A stretch of 64,000 nt of DNA from Nisaea sp. (GTDB lineage Bacteria; Pseudomonadota; Alphaproteobacteria; Thalassobaculales; Thalassobaculaceae): contig NZ_JAXMNY010000003.1 of NCBI RefSeq assembly GCF_034670185.1, positions 248,001 to 312,000 on the forward strand. Direction: 5' to 3'. Of the stretch, positions 1 to 8,407 are shown one piece after another. Under the pieces are notes generated by a model that saw nothing but the letters and a program-made list of their open reading frames with translations, had not been told where the DNA came from and ran no database searches. Every line of letters starts with the position of its first letter. The first letter of the stretch is position 1. The translations under genes and the position numbers were made by a program.

Positions 1-89
1 CGCCGCCAGCGCGATAGCGTAGCCCCCTTGCTGGAGCCTGGAGCCGGGAGTAGTTTGCCAGACCTACCTTTTCGAACGGAGATCCCGAA

Positions 90-1493
90 ATGGACGTAGA
101 GGCGAAGCCAGTCGATGCCGCCACCCGTGACGCAGCGCTCGATGCTCTGAAGCAGATATTCGGGGACCGATTCACGACGGCGGAAGCTGTTCGTCATCAG
201 CATGGCAAGGACGAGAGCTATCATGCTCCGATGGCACCGGACGCTGTCGTTTTCGCGGAAAACGAAGACGAGATCGCCCGCGCCGTCATGGTGTGCAACC
301 GGCTGAAATATCCGGTCATCCCGTTCGGTACCGGAACCTCGCTTGAAGGCCATATCGCAGCCCTCAGGGGCGGTGTCTCCATCGATACCTCGCTGATGAA
401 CCGGGTCCTTGCGGTCCATGCCGAGGATCTGGACGTCACCGTGCAGCCGGGCGTTACCCGGAAACAGTTGAACGAACATCTGCGCGATACCGGCCTGTTC
501 TTCCCGATTGATCCGGGGGCAGACGCCTCGATTGGCGGCATGACGGCGACCCGTGCCTCCGGCACCAATGCGGTGCGTTACGGCACCATGCGGGAGAATG
601 TGCTGTCATTGCGCGTCGTCACGCCGAGCGGGGAAATCATCCGGACCTCGCGGCGGGCCCGGAAGTCTTCCGCCGGTTATGACCTGACACGCCTTTTCGT
701 CGGCTCCGAAGGCACGCTCGGCGTGATCACCGAGATCACGCTGAAGGTATACGGTATTCCGGAAGCGATCTCGTCGGCTGTCTGCCAGTTCGACACCCTG
801 GAAGGGGCCGTCGACTCGGTCATAACGACGATCCATGCCGGCGTTCCCGTCGCCCGGATGGAGTTGCTGGACGAGGTCCAGATGGGCGCCTGTATCGACT
901 ATTCTAAGCTTAAAGGATATGAAGCCAAGCCGACCATCTTCTTCGAGTTTCACGGCAGCGAAGCCGGGGTTAAGGAACAGGCCGAGACGGTCGAGATGAT
1001 CACCGCCGATTTCGGCGGCAGCTCATTCGAATGGGCGACCAGGACTGAGGATCGGAACGTTCTATGGCAGGCGCGGCACGATGCCTATTATGCCGGGCTT
1101 GCGCTGCGTCCTGGCTCACAGGGCTGGCCGACGGATGTTTGCGTGCCGGTTTCCCGGCTGGCTGAGTGCATTCGGGAGACGAAAAAGGATATCGTCGAAT
1201 CGGGACTCTGCGCGCCGCTGGTAGGTCATGTCGGTGACGGCAATTTCCACCTCGTCTATGTGATCGATCCTGACGATGCGGATGAGATGGCCCGGGCCAA
1301 GGCGCACAGCCAGCGGATGGTTTATCGGGCTCTCGAGATGGACGGCACCTGCACCGGTGAACATGGAGTTGGGTATGGCAAGATGCCTTACCTTGAGGAA
1401 GAGCATGGTCCGGCGCTGGGTATGATGCGGTCGATCAAGCGGGCTCTCGATCCGAACAACATCATGAATCCGGGCAAGATCGTCGAGATCTGA
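90..1493 (+). CDS. FAD-binding oxidase, D-lactate/glycolate dehydrogenase family (GlcD-like)
   Basis: Flavoprotein of 467 residues, expected to oxidise a D-2-hydroxyacid such as D-lactate or glycolate and pass electrons to the respiratory chain. The N-terminal PCMH-type FAD-binding fold shows PFGTGTSLEGH at about residues 78-88 and a second flavin-contacting stretch around GGMTATRASGTNAVRYG. The C-terminal FAD-oxidase domain carries GHVGDGNFH and CTGEHGVGYGK, hallmarks of the GlcD/DLD family, and the length is typical. The ATG is preceded by a GGAG-type ribosome site. It stands alone, converging with the kinase on the other strand 8 bases beyond its stop. There is no GlcE/GlcF partner, which favours a single-subunit D-lactate dehydrogenase. 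The exact substrate cannot be read from the sequence. Confidence 0.9.
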   Translation: MDVEAKPVDAATRDAALDALKQIFGDRFTTAEAVRHQHGKDESYHAPMAPDAVVFAENEDEIARAVMVCNRLKYPVIPFGTGTSLEGHIAALRGGVSIDTSLMNRVLAVHAEDLDVTVQPGVTRKQLNEHLRDTGLFFPIDPGADASIGGMTATRASGTNAVRYGTMRENVLSLRVVTPSGEIIRTSRRARKSSAGYDLTRLFVGSEGTLGVITEITLKVYGIPEAISSAVCQFDTLEGAVDSVITTIHAGVPVARMELLDEVQMGACIDYSKLKGYEAKPTIFFEFHGSEAGVKEQAETVEMITADFGGSSFEWATRTEDRNVLWQARHDAYYAGLALRPGSQGWPTDVCVPVSRLAECIRETKKDIVESGLCAPLVGHVGDGNFHLVYVIDPDDADEMARAKAHSQRMVYRALEMDGTCTGEHGVGYGKMPYLEEEHGPALGMMRSIKRALDPNNIMNPGKIVEI

Positions 1494-1501
1494 AAACGTC
1501 T

Positions 1502-2977
1502 TTAGTTAGTGAGTGTCTCGGTCTGGCCCGGGGCATTCTCAGCGTCTTGGGCGGGGTAGGCTCGTACGCGGTCAGCCGGCAGGTGGACACGCACCAGAGT
1601 TCCGACACCGGGCTCGCTTTCCAGCTTGATCGTCCCGTCATGCATTTCGGTCAGGTTCCGGGCGAGGGAGAGGCCGAGACCGACGCCGCCGTAGCGTCGG
1701 GAGAGATCCTGTTCGGCCTGCTGGAAAGGCTCCATGACACGTTCAAGGTCCTGCTCGGATATTCCGACGCCGGTATCTTCGACCGTGATCTCAAGGCCGC
1801 CGTCATCGACAATACTGACGCTTGCCGAGATCTTTCCGCCCGCAGGGGTGAATTTGACGGCGTTTGTCAGCAAGTTGATAACGACCTGACGAAGGCGTGT
1901 TTCATCCCCAAGAAGGGCGGGCAGATCCTCTGGAAGATTCAGACTAAGGGTGAGAGCCGCAGCTGAGATCTTTTCGTTCAACATGCGCACGCAAGACCGC
2001 ATCATTCGCTGCACATCAATCACGTTCTCGTCCAGCGTTAGAAAGCCGGCTTCGATACGGGAAATATCGAGCAGGTCGTTCAGAACTGTCAGCAGGTGCT
2101 GGCCGGTGTCGTTGATGTCTTTTGCATATTCAAGATACCGATCGTTCTGCATCTTCCCGAAGAGTTGATCAGTCAGGATTTCGGAAAAGCCGATGATCGC
2201 ATTCAGAGGGGTCCGCAGCTCGTGGCTCATATTCGCGAGGAACGCGCTCTTCGCCCGGTTTGCGTGATCCGCTTCGTATATCGTCCTAAGCAGCTGTTCC
2301 TGACGATCCCGTTCCTCGGTGATATCCGTGCCAGTTCCGCGGTAGCCTTTGAACACACCATCTTCGAAGATCGGCGTGCCGCTGATGCGCCGATAACATC
2401 GCTTGCCGTCTGCATCGGGAGCTGCGTACTCGAAATTCTGGAACGGTTTGTGAGCCTTGATCGTCTCGCGATGTTCCTTCCACGAGTCTGCCCGGTCGCT
2501 GTTCCAGTCCAGTTTCTCAAACCGTAGATAAGATTTGCCGAGTTGGGAGGCGAGTGTCTGTCCGGTGGCTTTCTCGTGCCGGCCCGACAATTGAGTCAGT
2601 TTGAATTCTTCGTCGACCTCCCAGAACCAATCAGACGAGATTGCCGCGATATCGCGGAATCGCTTCTCGCTTGCCTTGAGCGCATCGCCTACCCGGCGCC
2701 GGTGCATGCGACTCAATATCAGCAGGGTGATCAACACGCTTTGAAGCAGGATAAAGAGTGCTCCGCTCCATAGCAGTATCGTACTCAGTTGCGGAGACTC
2801 AGAACTGTCAGCCATGTAGGGCTCTTTGACCGTTTCAGTAACTGCCAGTGCTGCGGTGGCCTCAAGGACGACGAGCGAATCTGTGATGGACGGCGCGCTA
2901 ACTGCGGCGCCACAGGGCAACAAAATTGCCGCTAATCCAGCGATCTGGACCGCGTAATGCAGAGAATTAGTGCGCAT
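1502..2977 (-). CDS. PAS-domain membrane sensor histidine kinase
   Basis: Sensor kinase of 491 residues. A signal-like hydrophobic segment lies at residues 8-28 and a clear transmembrane helix at about 66-88, followed by a PAS domain (about 105-222). The HisKA domain has the phospho-accepting His at about 252 in HELRTPLNAIIGFSEIL. The ATPase domain shows the N box (NLLTNAVKFTPAGG), DTGVGIS and a GGVGLGLSL lid. The FSEIL..QLFG context after the H-box is common in alphaproteobacterial DivJ/PleC-type kinases. No response regulator is adjacent, so it is an orphan whose partner and signal are unknown. The ATG follows a GAAGG ribosome site. Confidence 0.9.
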   Translation of the reverse strand: MRTNSLHYAVQIAGLAAILLPCGAAVSAPSITDSLVVLEATAALAVTETVKEPYMADSSESPQLSTILLWSGALFILLQSVLITLLILSRMHRRRVGDALKASEKRFRDIAAISSDWFWEVDEEFKLTQLSGRHEKATGQTLASQLGKSYLRFEKLDWNSDRADSWKEHRETIKAHKPFQNFEYAAPDADGKRCYRRISGTPIFEDGVFKGYRGTGTDITEERDRQEQLLRTIYEADHANRAKSAFLANMSHELRTPLNAIIGFSEILTDQLFGKMQNDRYLEYAKDINDTGQHLLTVLNDLLDISRIEAGFLTLDENVIDVQRMMRSCVRMLNEKISAAALTLSLNLPEDLPALLGDETRLRQVVINLLTNAVKFTPAGGKISASVSIVDDGGLEITVEDTGVGISEQDLERVMEPFQQAEQDLSRRYGGVGLGLSLARNLTEMHDGTIKLESEPGVGTLVRVHLPADRVRAYPAQDAENAPGQTETLTN

Positions 2978-3072
2978 TCCTTCAACCTCGGCATTCGCAA
3001 TTCTGGAAGCCCGCCGGTTCTGTAGGTACCTAACCGAATGCTCGATAATTCTATGTTTGGATTAATAAACCC

Positions 3073-4191
3073 TTACGCCTCCCGGATAGCATTCATCACG
3101 GCGGCGCAGAACCCGTCAAACGCATCGCGTTCGATCCACCGGACCACGGCGACCATGTCGAGCTCAGGATCAACCCAGATGACGTTTGAGCCCTTGCCTT
3201 TGGCGAAATAGCTGGTGCGTGGCGCGGAAGGCGCGGATCCGCCTGCGCCGTTGAGCCACCAGAGATAGCCGTAATCCGCGTTGATCGGGCACGGAGTTGT
3301 CGCCTGACCGATATAATTATCGGAGATCAGCTGCTTGCCGTTCCAAGAGCCGCCGCGGGCCATGAGCAGGCCTGTGCGGGCCTGATCGCGGGAGCTGATG
3401 AACATGCCGCCGCCCCAGTGCGAGCCGCCGGAGACCGACTGGATCTTCTTGCCGTCGATGTCGACCCAGGAATTCTCGTAGCCGTGCCACTCCCAGTCGG
3501 CGGATGCGCCGATCGGATCCATGATCCGCTCTTTGATGACTTCCGGAAGCGGCCGCTTCCAGACCCGGAGCAGGGCGAGGGCCAGCCGGTTCACCCGGAC
3601 ATCGTTATATTCCCAGAACGTGCCGGGGGTCTGCATGTCGCGGGTCTTGCCCTTGAGGGCGCCTTCTCCGGCCTGGGCATCGAGATCTCGGTTGTGATCG
3701 ATCCAGTCGGGCTTGCTCCACAGCGTGCCCTGCCATTCGCTGGTCTGCTGCAGCAGCTGCGCCCAGGTGATCGGCTTGTTCTGCGCATCCTCGAAGCCGC
3801 CATCGTCGACCAGCTCGGCGACCGGACGGTCGAAGCCGGGGATCAGGCCGTCATCCAGCGCCAGTCCGGCGCAGATCGACAAATAGCTCTTCGCGATGCT
3901 GAAGGTTATGTCCGGACGGTTGGTGTCGCCCCATTCATGGACAATACGGCCGCCCTTGAGGATCATGCCGTGCGGGTCGGCGCGCGGCCGGGTGATGCCG
4001 ATGACATCCCGCAGGCCTTCCGGCTCGCCGAAGAGATCGTTGTCCAGCGCGCGGCGGATATCGCGGTCCATCGTGGATTCGTTCTTGGTGGCGAAGTCGC
4101 TGGCGGCTTTCAGACCGGCGACGTCAAAGCCGGCATCACGCGGATCAATGCGCTCCCAGGACTGGCCTGGGGCAGGAAAATACTGTGTCAT
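3073..4191 (-). CDS. Beta-lactamase-fold serine hydrolase
   Basis: Protein of 372 residues of the beta-lactamase/transpeptidase-like (class C, AmpC/EstB) family. The SxxK nucleophile motif is SIAK at residues 98-101, followed by a Tyr-containing second motif in EYNDVRVN. A C-terminal GGxFIS/KGKGSN region fits the third motif strand. No signal peptide is evident, so it is probably cytoplasmic and more likely an esterase or amide hydrolase than a resistance beta-lactamase. It is transcribed divergently from the agmatinase-family gene across roughly 120 bases. Substrate unknown. Confidence 0.85.
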   Translation of the reverse strand: MTQYFPAPGQSWERIDPRDAGFDVAGLKAASDFATKNESTMDRDIRRALDNDLFGEPEGLRDVIGITRPRADPHGMILKGGRIVHEWGDTNRPDITFSIAKSYLSICAGLALDDGLIPGFDRPVAELVDDGGFEDAQNKPITWAQLLQQTSEWQGTLWSKPDWIDHNRDLDAQAGEGALKGKTRDMQTPGTFWEYNDVRVNRLALALLRVWKRPLPEVIKERIMDPIGASADWEWHGYENSWVDIDGKKIQSVSGGSHWGGGMFISSRDQARTGLLMARGGSWNGKQLISDNYIGQATTPCPINADYGYLWWLNGAGGSAPSAPRTSYFAKGKGSNVIWVDPELDMVAVVRWIERDAFDGFCAAVMNAIREA

Positions 4192-4312
4192 CTCGGTCTC
4201 TTGATGTCGCGGCGGGTGACGGACTGTAGCGTTCTTGCGTGACGAGGGTCCAGACTTGCAATCAAGTCGGGCGCAATCGCAAACTGGAATGAAAGCAGCC
4301 GGAGGACGGGCA

Positions 4313-5269
4313 ATGACGATGTCGGATCAGGATATCAAGGCGATGGGAATGCCGCGCTACACCGGTATCCCGACCTTCATGCGGACGCCCTACCGGGGGA
4401 GCGCGGCCGGCCTCGATATTGCCCTGATAGGGGTGCCCTACGATGGCGGTGTCACCAACCGGCCCGGTGCCCGGCATGGCCCGCGCGAGGTGCGCAATCA
4501 AAGCAGCCTGATCCGCACGATCAATCAGGCGACCGGCGTCAGTCCCTATGAGCTGTGCAGCATAGGAGATGTGGGTGACGCGGTTGTCGAGCGGCCTTTT
4601 CAGCTTGAAGGCGCGCACCAGGAGATCGAGGATTATTACAAGAAGCTGGCAACGACCGGGGCCGTCCCGCTCAGCGTCGGCGGGGATCATTCCATCTCCT
4701 TGCCGATCCTCAGGGTGCTGGCGCGCGAGCGGCCTGTCGGGCTGATCCAAATCGATGCCCATTGCGATACTGGCGATGATTATCTCGGCTCCCGTTTTCA
4801 TCATGGAGCGCCGTTCTCCCGGGCGGTGGACGAAGGGCTGCTCGATCCGAAACGTTGCGTGCAGATTGGTATCCGCGGCGGCATTAATTCGCGGGACCAG
4901 TGGGCCTTCAGTTACGAGCACGGCATGCGCGTGATCCAGATCCATGAAGCCCATGAGATGGGGCTGGACGCGGTCATTGCCGAGGCGCGCCGTGTGATCG
5001 GCGACGGGCCGACCTATTTCACTTTCGATATCGACGGTATCGACCCGGCCTACGCACCAGGGACCGGCACGCCGGAGATCGGTGGGTTCACGGCGCTCGA
5101 GGCGCAACTGCTCGTGCGCGGGATGAGCGGGGTGAACCTGATCGGCGGGGACGTGGTCGAGGTTTCGCCGCCGTTCGATCCGAGCGGGATCACCGCCCTG
5201 ACCGGCGCCACGATCATGTTCGAGATCCTCTGTGTTCTCGCCGAGGCTGTCGCGGCGAGCAAGAGCTGA
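4313..5269 (+). CDS. Agmatinase / guanidino-acid ureohydrolase
   Basis: Ureohydrolase of 318 residues that hydrolyses a guanidino compound to urea and an amine or amino acid. All manganese-binding motifs are present: GGDHS (123-127), DAHCD (149-153) and DIDGIDP (239-245), the last followed by APGTGTPE. The ATG at 4313 was chosen because GGAGGA sits about 7 bases upstream; the open frame extends 78 bases further 5' with no ribosome site. The family includes agmatinase (SpeB), guanidinobutyrase and guanidinopropionase, which cannot be told apart from these motifs. Five bases separate it from the next exported protein, so the two may be cotranscribed. Confidence 0.9.
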   Translation: MTMSDQDIKAMGMPRYTGIPTFMRTPYRGSAAGLDIALIGVPYDGGVTNRPGARHGPREVRNQSSLIRTINQATGVSPYELCSIGDVGDAVVERPFQLEGAHQEIEDYYKKLATTGAVPLSVGGDHSISLPILRVLARERPVGLIQIDAHCDTGDDYLGSRFHHGAPFSRAVDEGLLDPKRCVQIGIRGGINSRDQWAFSYEHGMRVIQIHEAHEMGLDAVIAEARRVIGDGPTYFTFDIDGIDPAYAPGTGTPEIGGFTALEAQLLVRGMSGVNLIGGDVVEVSPPFDPSGITALTGATIMFEILCVLAEAVAASKS

Positions 5270-5273
5270 TCCG

Positions 5274-6077
5274 GTGCGCCCGCTCCTGTTCGCCGGTGTC
5301 ATTTTTGCGTTCTTCCTTTCGGTGCCGCTGAATGCCGGCGCGGCAGAGCAGGAGGTCCGGCTCGATGTGACGGAGCTTCGTGGCGGGGCGGTGCCGCGTG
5401 TCCGTATCGCCGCATCTCCGCACATGCGCAGCGCAGCGTTTTATGCCCGGACGGCGGATGGAATGGTCCGGCCTATCCATTTTATCGGTCGGCTGACGGT
5501 GGATGGGGCTGGACCCGTGCTTCAGATCCCGGCGGGTGAGGAGCACTTCATCCCGGTTGGCGGTACGCCCGGACTTTTCGTCGCCGCGCGAACCGGGCTG
5601 AAGCAGGATCGGGAGGCTATCTTCGTTCTGCTGGCAGAGGGCCTTCCCGCAGTGCTTACGGCAGCAACGCCCATCTCTGCGGATGTTTTTTTTCGGCAGT
5701 TAGCGGCTGTCACGCGGGGGCAAAAGGGCGCGCTTCACATTCTTCCCTATACGATCGCAGCGGCGGGGCTTCCGGCGGGTATCTCCCGGGAGGAAGAGAC
5801 CGTGACGTTCGAGGTCGCTTTCGAGGGAATTGCCCCGGAAGCGGTTTTCACAATTGCCGATATCCTTACAGTCGAGGGAGATGGGCCGTTAGTGCCGGTT
5901 GTCATCAACCTGCCGGACGCGGGGGACGGCTTTGGCTTCAGCCACAGCAGCCTGGCATCCGAAACAGAATTCCGTGAGCGTTTGGAAAAGATCGTCAAGG
6001 GGGCCGGATTATCCGGAGCCAGGATCGTCGATCATGGAGCCGGCACTCATCTGACTGTCATCGCCTCAGAGCCTTAA
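5274..6077 (+). CDS. Exported protein of unknown function
   Basis: About 267 residues if GTG at 5274 is used; the ATG at 5232 would add 14 residues inside the agmatinase gene. The GTG start gives a classic signal peptide: a short basic start, the hydrophobic run LLFAGVIFAFFLSVPLNAG and an AGAA cleavage region. The rest is a predicted beta-rich periplasmic domain with no motif I recognise. It contains few cysteines and no lipobox. It begins 5 bases after the agmatinase stop, suggesting coupled translation, but no functional link is evident. Confidence 0.65.
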   Translation: MRPLLFAGVIFAFFLSVPLNAGAAEQEVRLDVTELRGGAVPRVRIAASPHMRSAAFYARTADGMVRPIHFIGRLTVDGAGPVLQIPAGEEHFIPVGGTPGLFVAARTGLKQDREAIFVLLAEGLPAVLTAATPISADVFFRQLAAVTRGQKGALHILPYTIAAAGLPAGISREEETVTFEVAFEGIAPEAVFTIADILTVEGDGPLVPVVINLPDAGDGFGFSHSSLASETEFRERLEKIVKGAGLSGARIVDHGAGTHLTVIASEP

Positions 6078-6188
6078 TGCGCCTTGTTCTGCTAAGGATA
6101 AGCTATTGCCGTTAATGGAAAAATCGACAAATATAAACACGTAAAAAACGAATAAATAGAAAAATATTCACCATATTGGGTAAGTCCA

Positions 6189-7856
6189 GTGCCGATTTTG
6201 GATTTCGGTGGCAGCGCATCTGGTCTCAGGACCGAGATCAGTAATGAGCTGGCCTCGGCGCTTGCCGCAGTGCTCGATGCCTCTGGTGACGATGGCGGGC
6301 GCTACGATACGCGGACCCGCCGCACTCTTGTGCAGACAATCGCCGCCAGGGCTTATGGCAAACCCCTTCTTGAACTCGCTTATCTGATCGCAGCTGCGGA
6401 CCAGCTTTCCGGCCGTCACGGATATGTCGGTTTCTTCTGGGGAGTCCGGGCCGCGACGTCTGGTGCCTACAGGGCCGCTGCTTTCGCGGCAGCGGGGCGG
6501 AGTACTGCGCCAAAGGAGATCGAGGCCGGAGCGGATGAGCTGATTATCAGTTATCCGGGGCCGTTGTTCAGGGTGAGCTACGGGCGCATGCCCTTTCTGG
6601 CGGCGCTGCTGGACTTCTGCGTCACCGCGCTCGGATTTGCCGAGCTGGATGATGACATATCCGCTTTCCTGTCCGGCCCGAAGGACCGGGAAGACATGCA
6701 GTCCTTTGCCAATGGACTGTCCCGGCGGCTCTATGACTTCCTGAAAGATCACCTGCCGTCGCAGCAATATGAGCGGAAGTTTAACGCGATGTGCAGCTTC
6801 ATCGCGGACAGGACGGACCGGCGGGTCAGTGCCGATGCAATCGATGACAGAACGGTGCTCGCCTTCTGGGAGGAATGCTGTTCCGACCGTCGTGTGGGGA
6901 GCGATTTCAAAGGATTCCGGACGGTTGCGATCAACTTTCTCCATCTGAGACTGGCGCTGAAGACGGCCGCCGAGCGGCTCGCCATTGATGCGGCGGCGCC
7001 GATCGGCTCATCGCGGGATGCCGGTGAGGTCGATCCGGGGGAGATTTGCGGTGCCCTCGAGGTGGTCGAGGGTAGGCGGTCCGTGCTTGCGGAATTGGCC
7101 CTGCCACCGGCTGACCGGTTGAAGGCCATCAACAAGCGTGAGGGCGCGCGGCTGGAATTGTTGATGGAGGCGGGCGATGCGGGCGCCGTCCTGCCTTTGA
7201 CCATATTGAGAGCGGAATGTTTCGGCGCGCATCAGGCCCGGATCGTTCAGGCTGTCCGGAAAAGAAAGGCGACTGAGCCTCATGGGGCGGTTGAGGCCTT
7301 GATCGATCAGAAGCCGGTCGAGGATTACGGGGCTGCAACGGACGACTTCCAGGAGTTGACGGTGCAGATCAGGAAGGTCCGGCTCGCCCTGATGTTTATC
7401 CTGTTCCGGAATGCGCGGCCCGAAGCTTTCGAAATTGGTTTCGATCTGTTCCCGGAGGTCGCACGGGCACTGCGAAACCGGATCAACGAGCCTGAAATTG
7501 ACTTTGCTGACAACGTGGTGCCATTGCGCCCTGGCGGGGCGATCGGTCGTTTGCTTCAGGGCGCTGTTGAAGGTGATCCGGAGACGATGCCGGAAGCCGG
7601 CCTTTTCAAGGCGTCCCGTCTGGCTTTTGCCAAGGTGAACAGGCGCGGTTTTGAAGAGGAACGGGTGTGCGAGCCCGAGATCATGGAGGCCGCCACGGCA
7701 TGTGAGCCGTTGTTGCGGGTATGCGGGGAAGAGCTTCGGGCATTCCTTGCGGCACTTGAACGTCATTTCAACCTGATCCCCGCAGAGCAGGTGTTCGAAG
7801 AGGATTGCCGCCGTTTCCATACCGCACTCGCGGCGCTTTACCGGGAGACGGCATGA
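6189..7856 (+). CDS. Unknown protein, first gene of a coupled three-gene operon
   Basis: Soluble, mainly helical protein of 555 residues beginning at GTG 6189, with no domain I can assign. It is rich in Ala, Glu and Arg and has no signal peptide or membrane helix. Residues around 175-250 (LYDFLKDHLPSQQYERKF and VGSDFKGFRTVAINFLHL) vaguely recall the helical core-binding domain of tyrosine recombinases, but no catalytic domain follows. The ribosome site is weak and preceded by about 80 bases of very AT-rich DNA that probably holds the promoter. Its TGA overlaps the ATG of the next gene (ATGA), so the products are probably made in fixed ratio. Function unknown. Confidence 0.75.
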   Translation: MPILDFGGSASGLRTEISNELASALAAVLDASGDDGGRYDTRTRRTLVQTIAARAYGKPLLELAYLIAAADQLSGRHGYVGFFWGVRAATSGAYRAAAFAAAGRSTAPKEIEAGADELIISYPGPLFRVSYGRMPFLAALLDFCVTALGFAELDDDISAFLSGPKDREDMQSFANGLSRRLYDFLKDHLPSQQYERKFNAMCSFIADRTDRRVSADAIDDRTVLAFWEECCSDRRVGSDFKGFRTVAINFLHLRLALKTAAERLAIDAAAPIGSSRDAGEVDPGEICGALEVVEGRRSVLAELALPPADRLKAINKREGARLELLMEAGDAGAVLPLTILRAECFGAHQARIVQAVRKRKATEPHGAVEALIDQKPVEDYGAATDDFQELTVQIRKVRLALMFILFRNARPEAFEIGFDLFPEVARALRNRINEPEIDFADNVVPLRPGGAIGRLLQGAVEGDPETMPEAGLFKASRLAFAKVNRRGFEEERVCEPEIMEAATACEPLLRVCGEELRAFLAALERHFNLIPAEQVFEEDCRRFHTALAALYRETA

Positions 7857-8407
7857 CTGAACCAAAGCTCCCCGGGGACGATGACGGGTTTGCCAAAGCC
7901 CTTTTTGTCGCCAGCTCCGCGGACCGGGATATCCGTCTCTGGCTTTCAGAGGCGGCGGAGGCGGAGGACAAACCGGTTCCGTTCGCGGCGTTCGTTCAAT
8001 GTCTCGCGGACCCGGAAAGCGCTACAGGGCGACGCGTCATGGAAATGGCAGCGCGCCGTCCTGACGTCAGGTCCACCCTCATGACGTTGGCCAAGCGGTT
8101 TGCCCTTGGAAATCTCCCTGCAGTTGCCGCCGCGAGTGACGGGGTCTTGGCTGTACGTGAAACGGATGCGTTCCGGATGCGTCTGGAAGCTGCGTATGAC
8201 GCTGGCGGTTTGGCGTATTTCATCGTGGAACGTCTGGATGACGGAAGTGACATGCCGCGTCTCGCGATTGGCATTCCCGAAGCGGGCGAGCCGGTGATGC
8301 GGGCTTTGCCTGAAAGCGTCGATGGCGGGGTTCAGCTCATGTTGTCGCCCGATGATCCCTTCCTTCACTTGTTTCGCGACCCGGATAGCCGGTTTCTGCT
8401 GGCCTGA
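7853..8407 (+). CDS. Unknown protein, second gene of the coupled operon
   Basis: Acidic protein of 184 residues starting at the ATG that overlaps the preceding stop (ATGA at 7853-7856). The N-terminal third is helical and charged. The C-terminal part (from about residue 100) looks like a compact alpha/beta domain with YFIVERLDDGSDMPRLAIGIP. No signal peptide, membrane helix or cofactor motif is seen. Its stop overlaps the start of the third gene (TGATG at 8405-8409). Overlap at both ends is the main evidence that the three proteins work together. Family not recognised. Confidence 0.72.
   Translation: MTEPKLPGDDDGFAKALFVASSADRDIRLWLSEAAEAEDKPVPFAAFVQCLADPESATGRRVMEMAARRPDVRSTLMTLAKRFALGNLPAVAAASDGVLAVRETDAFRMRLEAAYDAGGLAYFIVERLDDGSDMPRLAIGIPEAGEPVMRALPESVDGGVQLMLSPDDPFLHLFRDPDSRFLLA

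Noticed and set aside
3418..4242. Long plus-strand frame opposite the serine hydrolase (274 residues)
   Set aside because: It lies wholly antisense to a gene with clear SxxK motif and codon bias; its composition is that of a high-GC shadow frame with no domain.
6168..6944. Minus-strand frame opposite the first unknown-operon gene
   Set aside because: I considered it because the sense gene is unassigned, but the ATGA coupling supports the plus-strand reading and the minus frame lacks a ribosome site and any motif.
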